Source: Serratia nevei (GTDB lineage Bacteria; Pseudomonadota; Gammaproteobacteria; Enterobacterales; Enterobacteriaceae). Taken from it: a DNA stretch of 64,000 nucleotides. Both the position numbers and the translations under genes were made by a program. How positions within the stretch are numbered: the first letter of the stretch is position 1; each line of letters begins with the position of its first letter. The notes beneath the pieces were generated by a model. That model made no database searches, had not been told where the DNA came from, and saw nothing but the letters and a program-made list of their open reading frames with translations. Positions 1-12,709 of this stretch are shown piece by piece. The stretch covers positions 1 to 64,000 of the forward strand of contig NZ_JAMYWQ010000015.1 in the NCBI RefSeq assembly GCF_024160145.1. The letters run 5' to 3'.

Positions 1-395
1 TTGTGCAGTATTGGATAAAAACATAGCTATCTCCCGCCGATAATTTTCATATCAGATCGGGAACAGGTGAAAAGATTCAAAAAAATCCCCAGACAACTGA
101 CCTGGGGATTTGTGTAGAAGAGACAGGTGGTAGCGGGCGGAGGCGCGTATCGCTTTAGCTTGATAGTGAATTATTAGGTTAGTTAATCTTATGATTCTGT
201 CGCAGAGGGAAGCGACTCCTCTCTACTATCGCCTGCGCGATATATCACCGCGGCGCTGAAGCCGATAGAGGGCAACCGGCCTTATTTGATATCTCAGAAC
301 GGTTTTGCCCGCCCGATCACAGTTCGGCAATTTGCCGGCGCAAAGCCTTGCCCAGGTAAAATCTGCGGTGTTAACGTCATAACTCAACCGATTTA
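1..395. other. Non-coding region upstream of the bgl operon
   Basis: No convincing gene is seen here. The region holds one minus-strand-oriented terminator hairpin (83-111) and runs into the antiterminator site at 396. The only open frame, on the minus strand at 226-420, has no family resemblance and runs into the RNA regulatory site, so it is not called. No clear sigma-70 promoter could be assigned, although transcription of the bgl operon must start within or before this stretch. Confidence 0.5.
74..111 (-). terminator. Rho-independent terminator reading on the minus strand
   Basis: A perfect 10-bp inverted repeat (AAATCCCCAG at 83-92, CTGGGGATTT at 102-111) with a 9-nt loop is followed, in minus-strand direction, by a run of seven T. 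On the plus strand the hairpin has no U tract. No minus-strand gene lies just upstream of it in the window, so the transcript it ends is unknown. Confidence 0.55.
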
Positions 396-418
396 GGGTT
401 GTTACTGCTACGGCAGGC

Positions 419-424
<6 letters not shown>
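396..424 (+). promoter_or_regulatory. Ribonucleic antiterminator (RAT) site for a BglG/LicT-family protein
   Basis: The 29 nt begin GGGTTGTTACTGCTACGGCA and end in GGCAAAACC. This closely matches the conserved 29-nt RAT of bgl, lic and sac operons (E. coli bgl: GGATTGTTACTG ... GGCAAAACC). The 3' end overlaps the 5' arm of the terminator stem at 419-435, so RAT folding and terminator folding are mutually exclusive. The known mechanism is that a dephosphorylation-activated BglG-type protein binds the RAT and allows read-through when the sugar is present. No bglG-like gene is in the window. Confidence 0.93.
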
Positions 425-3840
<3,416 letters not shown>

Positions 3841-3847
3841 CCCTTAA

Positions 3848-3868
3848 GCCCGGCGGCAAACGCCGGGC
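3848..3868 (+). other. GC hairpin between bglB and the porin gene
   Basis: An 8-bp perfect stem (GCCCGGCG / CGCCGGGC) with a GCAAA loop sits 7 bp after the bglB stop. No T tract follows, so it is more likely an mRNA-stabilising or polarity element than a full terminator. It may lower porin expression relative to bglFB. Confidence 0.45.
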
Positions 3869-3965
3869 GCTAACCTAAACGTTATTCGCTGCTGTTCATG
3901 ATGGGAAATTCTCTCCCAGGGAATGCTGTTGCCCGCAGTCAGCCATTATGCGGAGAAATATAATA

Positions 3966-5363
3966 ATGATGAAAAGCTTATTACCTCGTTCCATCACCCT
4001 GGCGGCGCTGGCGCTGCTCTGTAGCCAGGCGCAGGCGGAAACGCTGCAAACCGGCAAGGACGTCGAAGCGCCCACCGCCAAATGGGAAGGGGTGGCGCTC
4101 GGCTTTGAGCCGCCGCAGCCCGGGCTGTTGGGGGATATGCTGGGGATCAGGCCGATCCTGGAGGATCACGGCTTTCACTATAATCTCGGCTACCTCAGCC
4201 AGCTGTCGTATAACGCCGGCGGCGGTTATAACCACGATAAGCAGGCGTCGTACATCGACCAATTCTCGTTGACCTTCAGCCAGGATTTGCAGGCGCTGAC
4301 CGGCATTCCGGACGCGGCGATCGAAGGCAATATCGTCAACCGCAACCATGACAACAACCTGACCCGCGATCGGCTGCAGGATCCACGCGTGGGGCTGACC
4401 GATCTGTCGCAGGAGAGCTTTGGCGGGCAGTCGATTACCCGGCTGGGCTGGTTGACCTTCAGCCGCTCCTTCCTCGACAGACGGCTGCAGTGGCGCATCG
4501 GCATGATGAACAAGGTGCAGGATTTCGATCAGATCATCCCCTGCGATTTTCAGACGCTGACGCTGTGCGGCGGCAAGTCCGCCAACTCACTGACCTGGTA
4601 CAACTGGAACGTGCATTACTGGGGCACTACGCTGCAATACAAGCTGACCGACGGCCTGACGCTCAAGGGCGGCGTGATGGAGCAGAACCCGAGCGCCCCC
4701 AGCCGCAGCCACGCCTGGAGTTGGTCCACCAAGGGCAGCAAAGGCTTCCTGTTGCCGATGGAGCTGGAGCTGAAAACCCACGCCGTCAACCAGCTGCCGG
4801 GGGTGTATAACCTGGGCGTGCTGTTCACCAACGCGCGCCAGAGCGATCTCTATGAAGGGGTGTCCGGCGGGCCGGGTGCCAGCGATCCGCAGGGCTATCG
4901 CAGCCACGATCGCACCTGGTTCCTGTATACCGGTTTCAACCAGCAGGTAACGCGCCATGCGGACGACGTCAACCGCGGCTTGAGCGTGTTTTACAGCCTG
5001 GGGCTGGGGGATCAGCGCAGCAACTATCTGCACTGGTCCACTTCGACCGGCATTCGCTATCGCGGGCTGTTCGATGCGCGGCCGGACGACTGGCTGGGGC
5101 TGGGCGTTTCGGTGGTGAAGCTGAGCGACCGCTACAAAGATAATCAGCGTTATCTCAACCAAATCAACGGTATCAGTGATTATCAAGACCCGAACTATCG
5201 GCCGGTGCCGGGCCACTCGGTGACGGCAGAGCTGTATTATCGCGTTAACGTCACGCCGTGGCTGCAGCTGCAGCCGGGCCTGCAATACTGGCATCACCCG
5301 GCGGGCGTCAGCGAGACGCAGGACGCCTGGGTGACGGCGTTGAAAACGGTGGTGACCTTCTGA
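3966..5363 (+). CDS. Carbohydrate-selective porin, OprB family
   Basis: Outer-membrane beta-barrel porin, inferred to let beta-glucosides (or their oligomers) cross the outer membrane for BglF. The protein is 465 aa from ATG 3966 (SD GGAGA at 3952-3956; ATG 3969 is equally possible, while the in-frame ATG at 3948 overlaps the SD). An N-terminal signal peptide ends near SQAQA-E. The rest alternates short strands rich in Tyr, Trp and Gly, with an LGYLSQLSYNAGGGYN segment and a C-terminal phenylalanine after ALKTVVTF, typical of outer-membrane proteins. E. coli has the LamB-like BglH at the matching place in its bgl operon, so the porin family differs here. Its stop abuts the stop of the convergent HD gene. 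Confidence 0.8.
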   Translation: MMKSLLPRSITLAALALLCSQAQAETLQTGKDVEAPTAKWEGVALGFEPPQPGLLGDMLGIRPILEDHGFHYNLGYLSQLSYNAGGGYNHDKQASYIDQFSLTFSQDLQALTGIPDAAIEGNIVNRNHDNNLTRDRLQDPRVGLTDLSQESFGGQSITRLGWLTFSRSFLDRRLQWRIGMMNKVQDFDQIIPCDFQTLTLCGGKSANSLTWYNWNVHYWGTTLQYKLTDGLTLKGGVMEQNPSAPSRSHAWSWSTKGSKGFLLPMELELKTHAVNQLPGVYNLGVLFTNARQSDLYEGVSGGPGASDPQGYRSHDRTWFLYTGFNQQVTRHADDVNRGLSVFYSLGLGDQRSNYLHWSTSTGIRYRGLFDARPDDWLGLGVSVVKLSDRYKDNQRYLNQINGISDYQDPNYRPVPGHSVTAELYYRVNVTPWLQLQPGLQYWHHPAGVSETQDAWVTALKTVVTF

Positions 5364-5963
5364 TCAGGCCGCGTCGCTCTCGCGGTAGCGTTGGCGGGCG
5401 TGTTCGAACCAGCTGGCGGGCACGTTGTGCGGCGGCTGCTGCAACCTGAGCAGCCCTTGTTCAACGATATGGCTGGCCTGGCGCCACAGCGTCGGGTCGC
5501 CTTCGGTCAGCACCTCCAGCAGGCGCTGCTTCTCGATAAGATAGGTTTGGGCGAAGTGGCTGTCGTAGTCCAGCAGCGAGCGGGTGTTGTCGATCAGATC
5601 CGCCAGCTTGATGGTTTTGGCCTGCGGTGACGCGCCGGCGCTGTGGCGCCGATCGCGGTTTTTACGCTCGAAGCGGTTGCCGTCCTCGGCGTGGCTGACG
5701 TTGGTCAACATTCGCACCAGTTCCGCCACCTTCGGCCCGAAGTGGCTGTCGATATCGGCGAGGGTGGTGGGCGTGTCTTCCACCGTGTCATGCAGCCAGG
5801 CGGCCGCCAGCATCTCTTCGGTGTGCGGCACGCTGCGCACCAGCTCCATCACCGCCTGCGGGTGGACAATATAGGGGTCGTTGGTGTATCTGCGGCGCTG
5901 ATCGATGGCCGCATGCGCCTTGGTGGCGTAGCGGCGCGCGCGTTCTGCAAGCGTGTTCGTCAT
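5364..5963 (-). CDS. HD-domain phosphohydrolase, (p)ppGpp-hydrolase-like (MESH1/SpoT-type)
   Basis: Small stand-alone HD protein of 199 aa. It shows the metal-binding pattern of RelA/SpoT hydrolase domains: YIVHP around His34, WLHDTVEDT (His58-Asp59 and Glu62-Asp63), and LIKLADLIDNTRSLL in its variant TIKLADLIDNTRS. No synthetase, TGS or ACT domain is present. Related single-domain proteins hydrolyse (p)ppGpp or other nucleotides; the substrate here is unproven. The start at 5963 is chosen because GGAGGG lies 7 nt upstream; the in-frame ATG at 5969 would leave only about 1 nt. It is divergent from ohrR, with a probable OhrR operator in the 96-bp gap, and its stop touches the porin stop tail to tail. 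Confidence 0.75.
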   Translation of the reverse strand: MTNTLAERARRYATKAHAAIDQRRRYTNDPYIVHPQAVMELVRSVPHTEEMLAAAWLHDTVEDTPTTLADIDSHFGPKVAELVRMLTNVSHAEDGNRFERKNRDRRHSAGASPQAKTIKLADLIDNTRSLLDYDSHFAQTYLIEKQRLLEVLTEGDPTLWRQASHIVEQGLLRLQQPPHNVPASWFEHARQRYRESDAA

Positions 5964-6023
5964 TTCCATTCCCTCCGAGCATCCTCTGCATGAAAAAATG
6001 TAGCATACCTCACAAGAAATAGC

Positions 6024-6044
6024 TTGCGATTACATCGTGCGCTA
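6024..6044. promoter_or_regulatory. Probable OhrR operator, site 1 (ohrR/HD gene intergenic)
   Basis: The 21 bp begin TTGCGATTACATCG and end CTA, with a palindromic core GCGAT-TAC-ATCGT. The same 21-bp pattern, inverted, occurs at 6591-6611 before ohr (18 of 21 positions match). Sharing by the two genes of a regulator-target pair argues for the operator of OhrR. It lies across the -35/spacer of the predicted ohrR promoter, fitting autorepression, and could also affect the divergent HD gene. Confidence 0.7.
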
Positions 6045-6052
6045 TCTATATT
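6024..6052 (+). promoter_or_regulatory. Predicted sigma-70 promoter of ohrR
   Basis: The -35 TTGCGA (6024-6029) and -10 TATATT (6047-6052) are separated by exactly 17 bp. The expected transcription start is near 6059-6060, that is, at the ohrR ATG itself, which has no ribosome-binding site. The promoter is overlapped by the operator-like palindrome. Confidence 0.55.
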
Positions 6053-6059
6053 CACAAGC

Positions 6060-6524
<465 letters not shown>

Positions 6525-6590
6525 CCCGCCGCCGCCGGACGCAAGAACGGCGCGGGTGGTCTACACTATTGAGTAAGTGCAAAAAATAAG

Positions 6591-6611
6591 TAGTGCGCGA
6601 TTTAATCGCAA
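6591..6611. promoter_or_regulatory. Probable OhrR operator, site 2 (upstream of ohr)
   Basis: It contains the perfect palindrome GCGATTTAATCGC (6597-6609), and read on the minus strand it matches the site at 6024-6044 in 18 of 21 positions. It lies 74 bp before the ohr start, suiting repression of ohr by OhrR. The ohr promoter itself could not be assigned with confidence. Confidence 0.7.
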
Positions 6612-6684
6612 AAGATAAATATGTGACCGGCTTTACCTCGTGGAAGCCGTAGTCATCTCGCCAACCAGCAAGAAGGAATGAACG

Positions 6685-7110
6685 ATGTCTATTGAGAAAG
6701 TGGTTTACCGCGCTCACGCCACCGCAACCGGCGGCCGCGACGGCCGTGCGACCTCCTCCGACGGCGTGTTGGACGTGAAACTGGGCGTGCCGAAAGAGAT
6801 GGGTGGCGCCGGCGGTGAAGTCACCAACCCCGAGCAGCTGTTCGCGGCCGGTTACTCGGCCTGCTTCCTCGGCGCGCTGAAGTTTGTCGCGGCGAAGGAA
6901 AAGGTTAAAATCCCGGCCGAAGCGAAGATCGACGGCACCGTCGGCATCGGTGAGATCCCGAACGGTTTTGGTATCGAAGTACAGCTGGATATTTCGCTGC
7001 CGGGCATCGAGCGCAGCGTGGCGGAAGATCTGGTGAAAAAGGCGCACGTGGTGTGCCCATACTCCAACGCCACCCGTGGCAATATCGATGTAACTCTGCA
7101 CGTTAAGTAA
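6685..7110 (+). CDS. ohr: Ohr, organic hydroperoxide resistance protein
   Basis: Thiol-dependent peroxidase of the OsmC/Ohr family that reduces organic hydroperoxides. The protein is 141 aa, the usual length. The two catalytic cysteines are Cys60 (YSACFLGAL) and Cys124 (VVCPYSNAT), and the conserved N-terminal Arg is in [17 protein letters not shown] lies 5-10 nt before the ATG. It is preceded by the OhrR operator-like site and followed by a strong terminator, so it is a single-gene unit paired with ohrR. Confidence 0.95.
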   Translation: MSIEKVVYRAHATATGGRDGRATSSDGVLDVKLGVPKEMGGAGGEVTNPEQLFAAGYSACFLGALKFVAAKEKVKIPAEAKIDGTVGIGEIPNGFGIEVQLDISLPGIERSVAEDLVKKAHVVCPYSNATRGNIDVTLHVK

Positions 7111-7132
7111 GCGTTTTGCCGACATTCGGTAA

Positions 7133-7159
7133 AAAATGGAGGGTTTACCCCTCCATTTT
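7133..7159 (+). terminator. Terminator after ohr
   Basis: An 11-bp perfect stem (AAAATGGAGGG at 7133-7143, CCCTCCATTTT at 7149-7159) with a TTTAC loop, ending in a short T run on the plus strand. A-rich sequence on the other side gives it some bidirectional character. Confidence 0.8.
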
Positions 7160-7333
7160 CATGTCCCCCGCCTGAAAACAGTTCACAAAAATGGCAAAAA
7201 ATGTCCGTTTTGTGAGAATTCTCTTGATTGTTGCCTGCAAAACCACGCTTATTGCCGCTTGGCTGAACCTGCAGCCGCATTGACTGTCTGAAAAACTCAG
7301 AATTGCTATCGCCCTCCGGAGCCACCGCACTAC

Positions 7334-9028
7334 ATGAACAAAATAAAATCGCTATCACAGCAGAATTTATCGTTATTGTTAGCGATCTATATCGGCATCT
7401 TTTTAAACCTGTCCGTTTTTTACCGCCGTTTTGACTCGCTTGCGCACGGCATTCAGGGGATTAAGCTTATTTCGGCGGTGACGGAAGTGATCGCCATCGT
7501 TTTATTTACTTTCTTTATCATGCGATTGGTGTCGCTCGGCGGCCGCCTGTTTTATCGCATCGTCGCTTCGCTGCTGGTGCTGATTTCGGTTGCCGCCAGC
7601 TACTACATGACGTTTTTCAACGTGGTGATCGGCTACGGCATCGTGGTGTCGGTGATGACCACCGACATCGATCTGTCGAAAGAGGTGGTTGGCCTGCACT
7701 TCGTGCTGTGGATGGTGGCGCTCAGTGCCTTGCCGCTGCTGCTGATCTGGAAAAACGGCCTGCGTTACACCCTGATCGAACAGCTGAAAACCCCCGGCCA
7801 TCGCATCAAGCCGCTGCTGGTGTTGCTGGCGGTGGTGGCGCTGGTCTGGCTGCCGCTGCGCATGCTGGACGACGAGCAGAGCGTGCAGGAGAAACTCGCC
7901 AACGTCGATCTGCCGAGCTACGGCGGCGTGGTGGCGCACTCGTATCTGCCGTCCAACTGGCTGTCGGCGCTGGGGCTGTTTGCCTATACCCGCTATGACG
8001 AAAGCCAGGACCAGAGCACGCTGTTCGATCCGGGCAAACACTTCACCTATGTCCCGCCGGCGGATATCGACGACACCTACGTGGTGTTCATCATCGGCGA
8101 AACTACGCGCTGGGATCACATGGGCATGCTGGGCTACGAGCGCGATACCACGCCGCGGCTGTCGAAAGAGAAGAACCTGGTGGCGTTTCGCGGCGAGTCG
8201 TGCGACACCGCTACCAAGCTGTCGCTGCGCTGCATGTTCGTGCGTGAAGGCGGCACCGAGGATAACCCGCAGCGCACGCTGAAAGAGCAGAACGTGTTCG
8301 CGGTGCTGAAAGAGTTGGGCTTCTCTTCCGAGCTGTTCGCCATGCAGAGCGAGGTGTGGTTCTACAACAACACCGAAGTGAACAACTATTCGTTCCGCGA
8401 GATGATCGCGTCCGAGAAGCGCAACGACGGCAAGGCGGTCGACGACATGCTGCTGGTGGACGAAATGAAGGAGTCGCTGGCGCGCTATCCGAAGGGCAAG
8501 CACCTGGTGATCCTGCATACCAAAGGCTCGCACTACCTGTACTCGCAGCGCTATCCGCGCAGCTATGCGCGTTATCAGCCGGAGTGCATGGGGGTGGATG
8601 ACTCTTGCACCAAGGCGCAGCTGATCAACGCGTTCGACAATACGGTGCTGTACACCGACAGCTTTATCAGTAATGTGATCGATCAGGTGCGCGACAAGAA
8701 GGCGATCGTGTTCTATGCCGCCGATCACGGCGAGTCGATCGGCGAGAATACGCACCTGCACGGCACGCCGCGCGAAATGGCGCCACCGGAGCAGTTCCGC
8801 GTGCCGATGATCGTATGGGCATCGGACAAGTTCCTCGAGAACCCGCAGCACCTCAGCGCCTTTGAGCAGCTGCAGGCGCAGCAGCGCCTCGGCAAAACGC
8901 ATCGCCACGTCGAGCTGTTCGACACCATCCTCGGTTGCCTCGGCTACACCTCGCCGAACGGCGGTATCGTGGATAAAAACAACTGGTGCTCTCTGCCGCA
9001 GCATAAAACGGCGCCCGCTCGCCTGTAA
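7334..9028 (+). CDS. eptB: EptB-type phosphoethanolamine transferase (Kdo/LPS core)
   Basis: Inner-membrane enzyme that transfers phosphoethanolamine from phosphatidylethanolamine to lipopolysaccharide; in E. coli EptB modifies the outer Kdo residue. The protein is 564 aa (E. coli EptB 563). The N-terminal part (about residues 10-190) is hydrophobic with several membrane segments. The periplasmic alkaline-phosphatase-fold domain begins near residue 245, with nucleophile Thr257 in IIGETTRWDHMGMLGY and metal ligands in YAADHGESIGE and HGTPRE. A weak SD (GGAG, 7318-7321) lies about 12 nt before the ATG. E. coli also has this gene close to dpp and a tRNA-Pro, supporting eptB over other family members. 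Confidence 0.88.
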   Translation: MNKIKSLSQQNLSLLLAIYIGIFLNLSVFYRRFDSLAHGIQGIKLISAVTEVIAIVLFTFFIMRLVSLGGRLFYRIVASLLVLISVAASYYMTFFNVVIGYGIVVSVMTTDIDLSKEVVGLHFVLWMVALSALPLLLIWKNGLRYTLIEQLKTPGHRIKPLLVLLAVVALVWLPLRMLDDEQSVQEKLANVDLPSYGGVVAHSYLPSNWLSALGLFAYTRYDESQDQSTLFDPGKHFTYVPPADIDDTYVVFIIGETTRWDHMGMLGYERDTTPRLSKEKNLVAFRGESCDTATKLSLRCMFVREGGTEDNPQRTLKEQNVFAVLKELGFSSELFAMQSEVWFYNNTEVNNYSFREMIASEKRNDGKAVDDMLLVDEMKESLARYPKGKHLVILHTKGSHYLYSQRYPRSYARYQPECMGVDDSCTKAQLINAFDNTVLYTDSFISNVIDQVRDKKAIVFYAADHGESIGENTHLHGTPREMAPPEQFRVPMIVWASDKFLENPQHLSAFEQLQAQQRLGKTHRHVELFDTILGCLGYTSPNGGIVDKNNWCSLPQHKTAPARL

Positions 9029-9146
9029 TCCTTCCCGCCGGGTGCCTTGCGCACCCGCTCATTTCACTCAATACATTCTCTTCATCAATTATTCCGGTGT
9101 GTGCATACGGTATACTTGCGCACTTCCCTTCTAACCGGAGATTTCC

Positions 9147-9737
9147 ATGACCCTGCGCGTGGCGTTTATCGACGATCATGACATTGTGCGCTCGGGCTTT
9201 GTGCAGCTGCTGTCGCTGGAGGCCGATATTCAGGTGGTGGGCGAGTTCAGCAGCGCGGCGCAGGCGCGTGCCGGCCTGCCGGGGCTAGAGGCGGAAATCT
9301 GCATCTGCGATATTTCGATGCCGGACGGCAGCGGGCTGGATCTGCTGGCGGACATTCCCTCCGGCATCCGCGTGGTGATGCTGTCGATGCACGACAACCC
9401 GGCGCTGGTGGAAATGGCGCTGGAGCGCGGCGCCAGCGGCTTTCTCTCCAAGCGCTGCAAACCGGAAGATCTGATTACCGCGGTGCGTACCGTCGCCGGC
9501 GGCGGCGTCTACCTGATGCCGGAAATCGCCCAGCAGCTGGCGCGGGTGAAGGTGGATCCGTTGACCCGCCGCGAGCGCGAGATCGCACTATTGCTGGCGC
9601 AGGGCCAGGAGGTGCGCGAGATCGCCACCGCGCTGGGGCTGTCGCCGAAGACGGTGCATGTGCATCGCGCCAACCTGTTCGCCAAGCTGGGCATCAACAA
9701 TAACGTCGAGCTGGCCAGACGGATGCTGAATCTGTGA
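9147..9737 (+). CDS. uhpA: UhpA response regulator
   Basis: NarL/FixJ-type response regulator of the hexose-phosphate uptake system. The protein is 196 aa. The receiver domain has acidic residues FIDDHD and phosphoacceptor Asp55 in [12 protein letters not shown]. The C-terminal LuxR-type helix-turn-helix starts near residue 137 ([16 protein letters not shown] ... [16 protein letters not shown]). GGAG precedes the ATG. It overlaps uhpB by 4 bp. In E. coli UhpA activates uhpT; here no uhpT is found next to it. Confidence 0.92.
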   Translation: MTLRVAFIDDHDIVRSGFVQLLSLEADIQVVGEFSSAAQARAGLPGLEAEICICDISMPDGSGLDLLADIPSGIRVVMLSMHDNPALVEMALERGASGFLSKRCKPEDLITAVRTVAGGGVYLMPEIAQQLARVKVDPLTRREREIALLLAQGQEVREIATALGLSPKTVHVHRANLFAKLGINNNVELARRMLNL

Positions 9738-11278
9738 CGCAGCGTCTGATCACCCAGCTGGCGCTGTTTTTCATCTACGCCGCCAGCGCGTTTTGCCTGT
9801 GGGGCATTGGTACCGCCCTGATCGACCCGCCCTGGCAGGCGCTGCTGCTGTTCCCGTTTGGCCTGCGCATGGGCATTTTGCTGCAGAGCCCGTATCGTTT
9901 CTGGCCGGGGATCCTGCTGGCCGATCTGCTGCTGATGGCGCTGCTGGCGGACCAGTTCGGCTACGGCCCGGCGCTGTGGGCGTCGGTGGCGGTGCTGGTG
10001 TTGACCGTGTTGCTCAGCCTGGTGGCCTCGCCGTGGCTATTGCGCCATCAGCAGAGTGACAGCGAATGGCGTTGGCCGCTGTTGCAGGGCGCGGTGGTGG
10101 TGGCCGCCGCCTTGCTGCAGGCGCTGGTGTGGCAGCTGGTGAGCGGCGAAGGCGCCCGCGCGCTGCTGCTCGGCCTGACCGGCGGTTTCACCATCGCACC
10201 GACCTGCCTGTTGTTGTGGCACTATCTGGCGCGCCAAATCTGGGTGCCGCTGGAGCCGGGGCTGATCCACAAGCCGGTGGAGCTGCGCCTGGGCCACCTG
10301 GCCGGCTATCTGCTGCTGTTTGCGTTCAGCATCTGGCTGCAGCAGCAGGTGAACGCCGCCGAGCTGCGCCGTTTCGCGCCGTTCTGCCTGGCTATTCCCA
10401 TCGTGTTCATGTCTTACCGCTACGGCTGGCAGGGCGCGCTGTTGGCGACGCTGCTCAACGGCGTGGCACTGATGGTCAACGAGCCGCCGCAGCCGGAGTC
10501 GCACCGCGATCTGCTGCTGTCGCTGCTGGCCCAAAGCCTGACCGGGCTGCTGTTGGGGGCCGGCATTCAGCGCCAGCGCGAGCTGAATCAGCAGCTGCGG
10601 CTGCGGCTGGCGGAGAACCGCCAGCTGGCGCGGGCGCTGGTGACCGCGGAGGAGCAAACCCGGCGCGAGGTGGCGCGCGAGCTGCACGATGAGGTGGGGC
10701 AGACCATCACCGTGATCCGCACCCAGGCCAGCATCGTCAAACGCCTGGCGCCTGAACCGGCGGTGATCGGCTGTGCCGATGCCATCGATGCGTTGGCGCT
10801 GCGGGTCTACGACGGGGTGCACGACGTGCTGACTCAGCTGTGGCCGGCGGCGCTGAACAACCTGCCGCTGTCGGCGGCGGTGGCGGCGATGCTGCGGGAG
10901 TCGCTGCCGCAGGATGCGTCGCTGGTGAGCAGCCTGCAATGGCAGGTACCGGACGAGCTGCTGGATGAAACGCTGAAAATCACGCTGTACCGGGTGTGCC
11001 AGGAGGGGGTGACCAATGTGTGCCGCCACGCCGGCGCCAGCCGCCTGGAACTGGACGCGCGCCTGCAGCCGCGCAAAGGCGCCGCGCCGCTGATCGCCCT
11101 GACCATCCGCGACAACGGCGTGGGTTTCGAGGCGGAAAACCATCAGCCGGGGTATGGCCTGCGCGGCATGCAGGAGCGCATCAGCGCCCTCGGCGGCAGC
11201 CTGCGGTTCACCGCTGAACGGGGCGCCTGTTTGAGTGTGATCTTGCCCACAGTTTCACCGGCGCAAACGCAAAACTAG
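9734..11278 (+). CDS. uhpB: UhpB sensor histidine kinase
   Basis: Membrane histidine kinase that phosphorylates UhpA after input from UhpC. The protein is 514 aa, with a GTG start overlapping the uhpA stop (GTGA). Roughly residues 1-280 are very hydrophobic (MASE1-like sensor with about eight membrane segments). HisKA_3 carries the phosphorylated His318 in [13 protein letters not shown]. The ATPase part has an N-box-like [15 protein letters not shown] and G-box IRDNGVGF and [11 protein letters not shown]. The overlap implies translational coupling. The sequence follows the E. coli UhpB architecture throughout. Confidence 0.92.
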   Translation: MTQRLITQLALFFIYAASAFCLWGIGTALIDPPWQALLLFPFGLRMGILLQSPYRFWPGILLADLLLMALLADQFGYGPALWASVAVLVLTVLLSLVASPWLLRHQQSDSEWRWPLLQGAVVVAAALLQALVWQLVSGEGARALLLGLTGGFTIAPTCLLLWHYLARQIWVPLEPGLIHKPVELRLGHLAGYLLLFAFSIWLQQQVNAAELRRFAPFCLAIPIVFMSYRYGWQGALLATLLNGVALMVNEPPQPESHRDLLLSLLAQSLTGLLLGAGIQRQRELNQQLRLRLAENRQLARALVTAEEQTRREVARELHDEVGQTITVIRTQASIVKRLAPEPAVIGCADAIDALALRVYDGVHDVLTQLWPAALNNLPLSAAVAAMLRESLPQDASLVSSLQWQVPDELLDETLKITLYRVCQEGVTNVCRHAGASRLELDARLQPRKGAAPLIALTIRDNGVGFEAENHQPGYGLRGMQERISALGGSLRFTAERGACLSVILPTVSPAQTQN

Positions 11279-11290
11279 GAAAAACTCCTA
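11276..11290. promoter_or_regulatory. Short dyad at the end of uhpB
   Basis: TAGGA-AAAAC-TCCTA forms a 5-5-5 dyad spanning the uhpB stop, 84 bp before uhpC. Its spacing resembles recognition sites of NarL/RcsB-type regulators. It could be a UhpA site for separate expression of uhpC, but no proof exists. Confidence 0.3.
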
Positions 11291-11373
11291 ACCGCGTCGG
11301 GAATCCGGCGTAAGCCTCCCGCGCGCGCGAGGAGCATCATAGCGGCACTTTATTCAATCCTCTGAGGTTCCAT

Positions 11374-12705
11374 ATGTGGTCTTTCCTTAAAAGCCGCTCG
11401 GACGCGCCGCAGGTCACCGATCAACGGCAGATCGACGCCAGCTACAAATACTGGCGCATCCAGCTGATGTGCACCATGTACATCGGCTACGCCGCGTTTT
11501 ACTTCACGCGCAAAAGCTTCAACTTCATCATGCCGGCGATGCTGAGCGATCTGGGCCTGACGATGTCCGACGTCGGCATCCTCGGCACGCTGTTCTACAT
11601 CACTTACGGCTGCTCGAAATTCATTTCCGGCATGATCAGCGATCGCTCCAACCCGCGTTACTTTATGGGGCTGGGTCTGATCATGACCGGGGTGCTGAAT
11701 ATCTTCTTCGGCCTCAGTTCGTCGCTGCTGATGCTGGGCACGCTGTGGATCCTCAACGCCTTCTTCCAGGGCTGGGGCTGGCCGCCGTGCTCCAAAATCC
11801 TCACCAGCTGGTATTCGCGCTCCGAGCGCGGCAGCTGGTGGGCGATCTGGAACACCTCGCACAACGTCGGCGGCGCGCTGATCCCGCTGCTGGTGGGCTT
11901 TATCTCGCTGCACTTCAGCTGGCGTTACGGCATGATCATTCCCGGCATCATCGGCGTGGTGCTCGGCCTGCTGATGTGCTGGCGCCTGCGCGACAAGCCC
12001 TCCACCCTGGGGCTGCCGAGCGTCGGCAAATGGCGTAACGACGCCATGGAGCTGGTGCAGGAATCGGAAGGCCAGGGGCTGAGCAACCGCGAGATCATCA
12101 AACGCTATGTGCTGACCAACAAGTACATCTGGCTGCTGGCGGTCTCCTACGTGCTGGTGTACATCGTGCGCACCGCGATCAACGACTGGGGCAACCTCTA
12201 CCTGACGCAGGAAAAGGGCTATTCGCTGATGACCGCCAACTCGGCCATTTCGCTGTTTGAAGTGGGCGGCTTTATCGGTTCGCTGGTGGCCGGTTGGGGC
12301 TCCGACAAGCTGTTCCGCGGCAACCGCGGCCCGATGAACCTGATCTTCGCCATCGGTATCTTCCTGTCGGTGGCGGCGCTGTGGCTGATGCCGGGCGTGA
12401 CCTACCTGCTGCAGGCCTGCTGCTTCTTCGCCATCGGCTTCTTCATCTTCGGCCCGCAGATGCTGATCGGCATGGCGGCGGCGGAGTGTTCGCACAAGGA
12501 TGCGGCGGGCGCGGCGACCGGTTTCGTCGGCCTGTTCGCCTACCTGGGCGCGGCGCTGTCCGGCTACCCGATTGCGCGGGTGATGGAGATCTGGCATTGG
12601 AACGGCTTCTTCGTGGTGATTTCCATCGCCGCTTGCCTGTCGGCGCTGTTCCTGCTGCCGTTCCTGCGTGCGCAGACGCCGGCGCTGAAACCGGCCAAAG
12701 CCTGA
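11374..12705 (+). CDS. uhpC: UhpC glucose-6-phosphate receptor (MFS)
   Basis: Major-facilitator-family membrane protein that senses external glucose-6-phosphate and signals through UhpB. The protein is 443 aa (E. coli UhpC 439), with twelve predicted membrane segments. Conserved organophosphate-antiporter motifs include GYAAFYFTRKSFN near the N-terminus and FGPQMLIGMAAAECSHKDAAGAATGF in shorter form FGPQMLIGMAAAECSHK. It matches UhpC better than UhpT (which starts differently and lacks NDWGNLYL). SD GAGG precedes the ATG. A 95-bp gap separates it from uhpB; the uhpT gene that follows in E. coli is absent, and a tRNA-Pro comes next. Confidence 0.9.
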   Translation: MWSFLKSRSDAPQVTDQRQIDASYKYWRIQLMCTMYIGYAAFYFTRKSFNFIMPAMLSDLGLTMSDVGILGTLFYITYGCSKFISGMISDRSNPRYFMGLGLIMTGVLNIFFGLSSSLLMLGTLWILNAFFQGWGWPPCSKILTSWYSRSERGSWWAIWNTSHNVGGALIPLLVGFISLHFSWRYGMIIPGIIGVVLGLLMCWRLRDKPSTLGLPSVGKWRNDAMELVQESEGQGLSNREIIKRYVLTNKYIWLLAVSYVLVYIVRTAINDWGNLYLTQEKGYSLMTANSAISLFEVGGFIGSLVAGWGSDKLFRGNRGPMNLIFAIGIFLSVAALWLMPGVTYLLQACCFFAIGFFIFGPQMLIGMAAAECSHKDAAGAATGFVGLFAYLGAALSGYPIARVMEIWHWNGFFVVISIAACLSALFLLPFLRAQTPALKPAKA

Positions 12706-12709
12706 GTGA

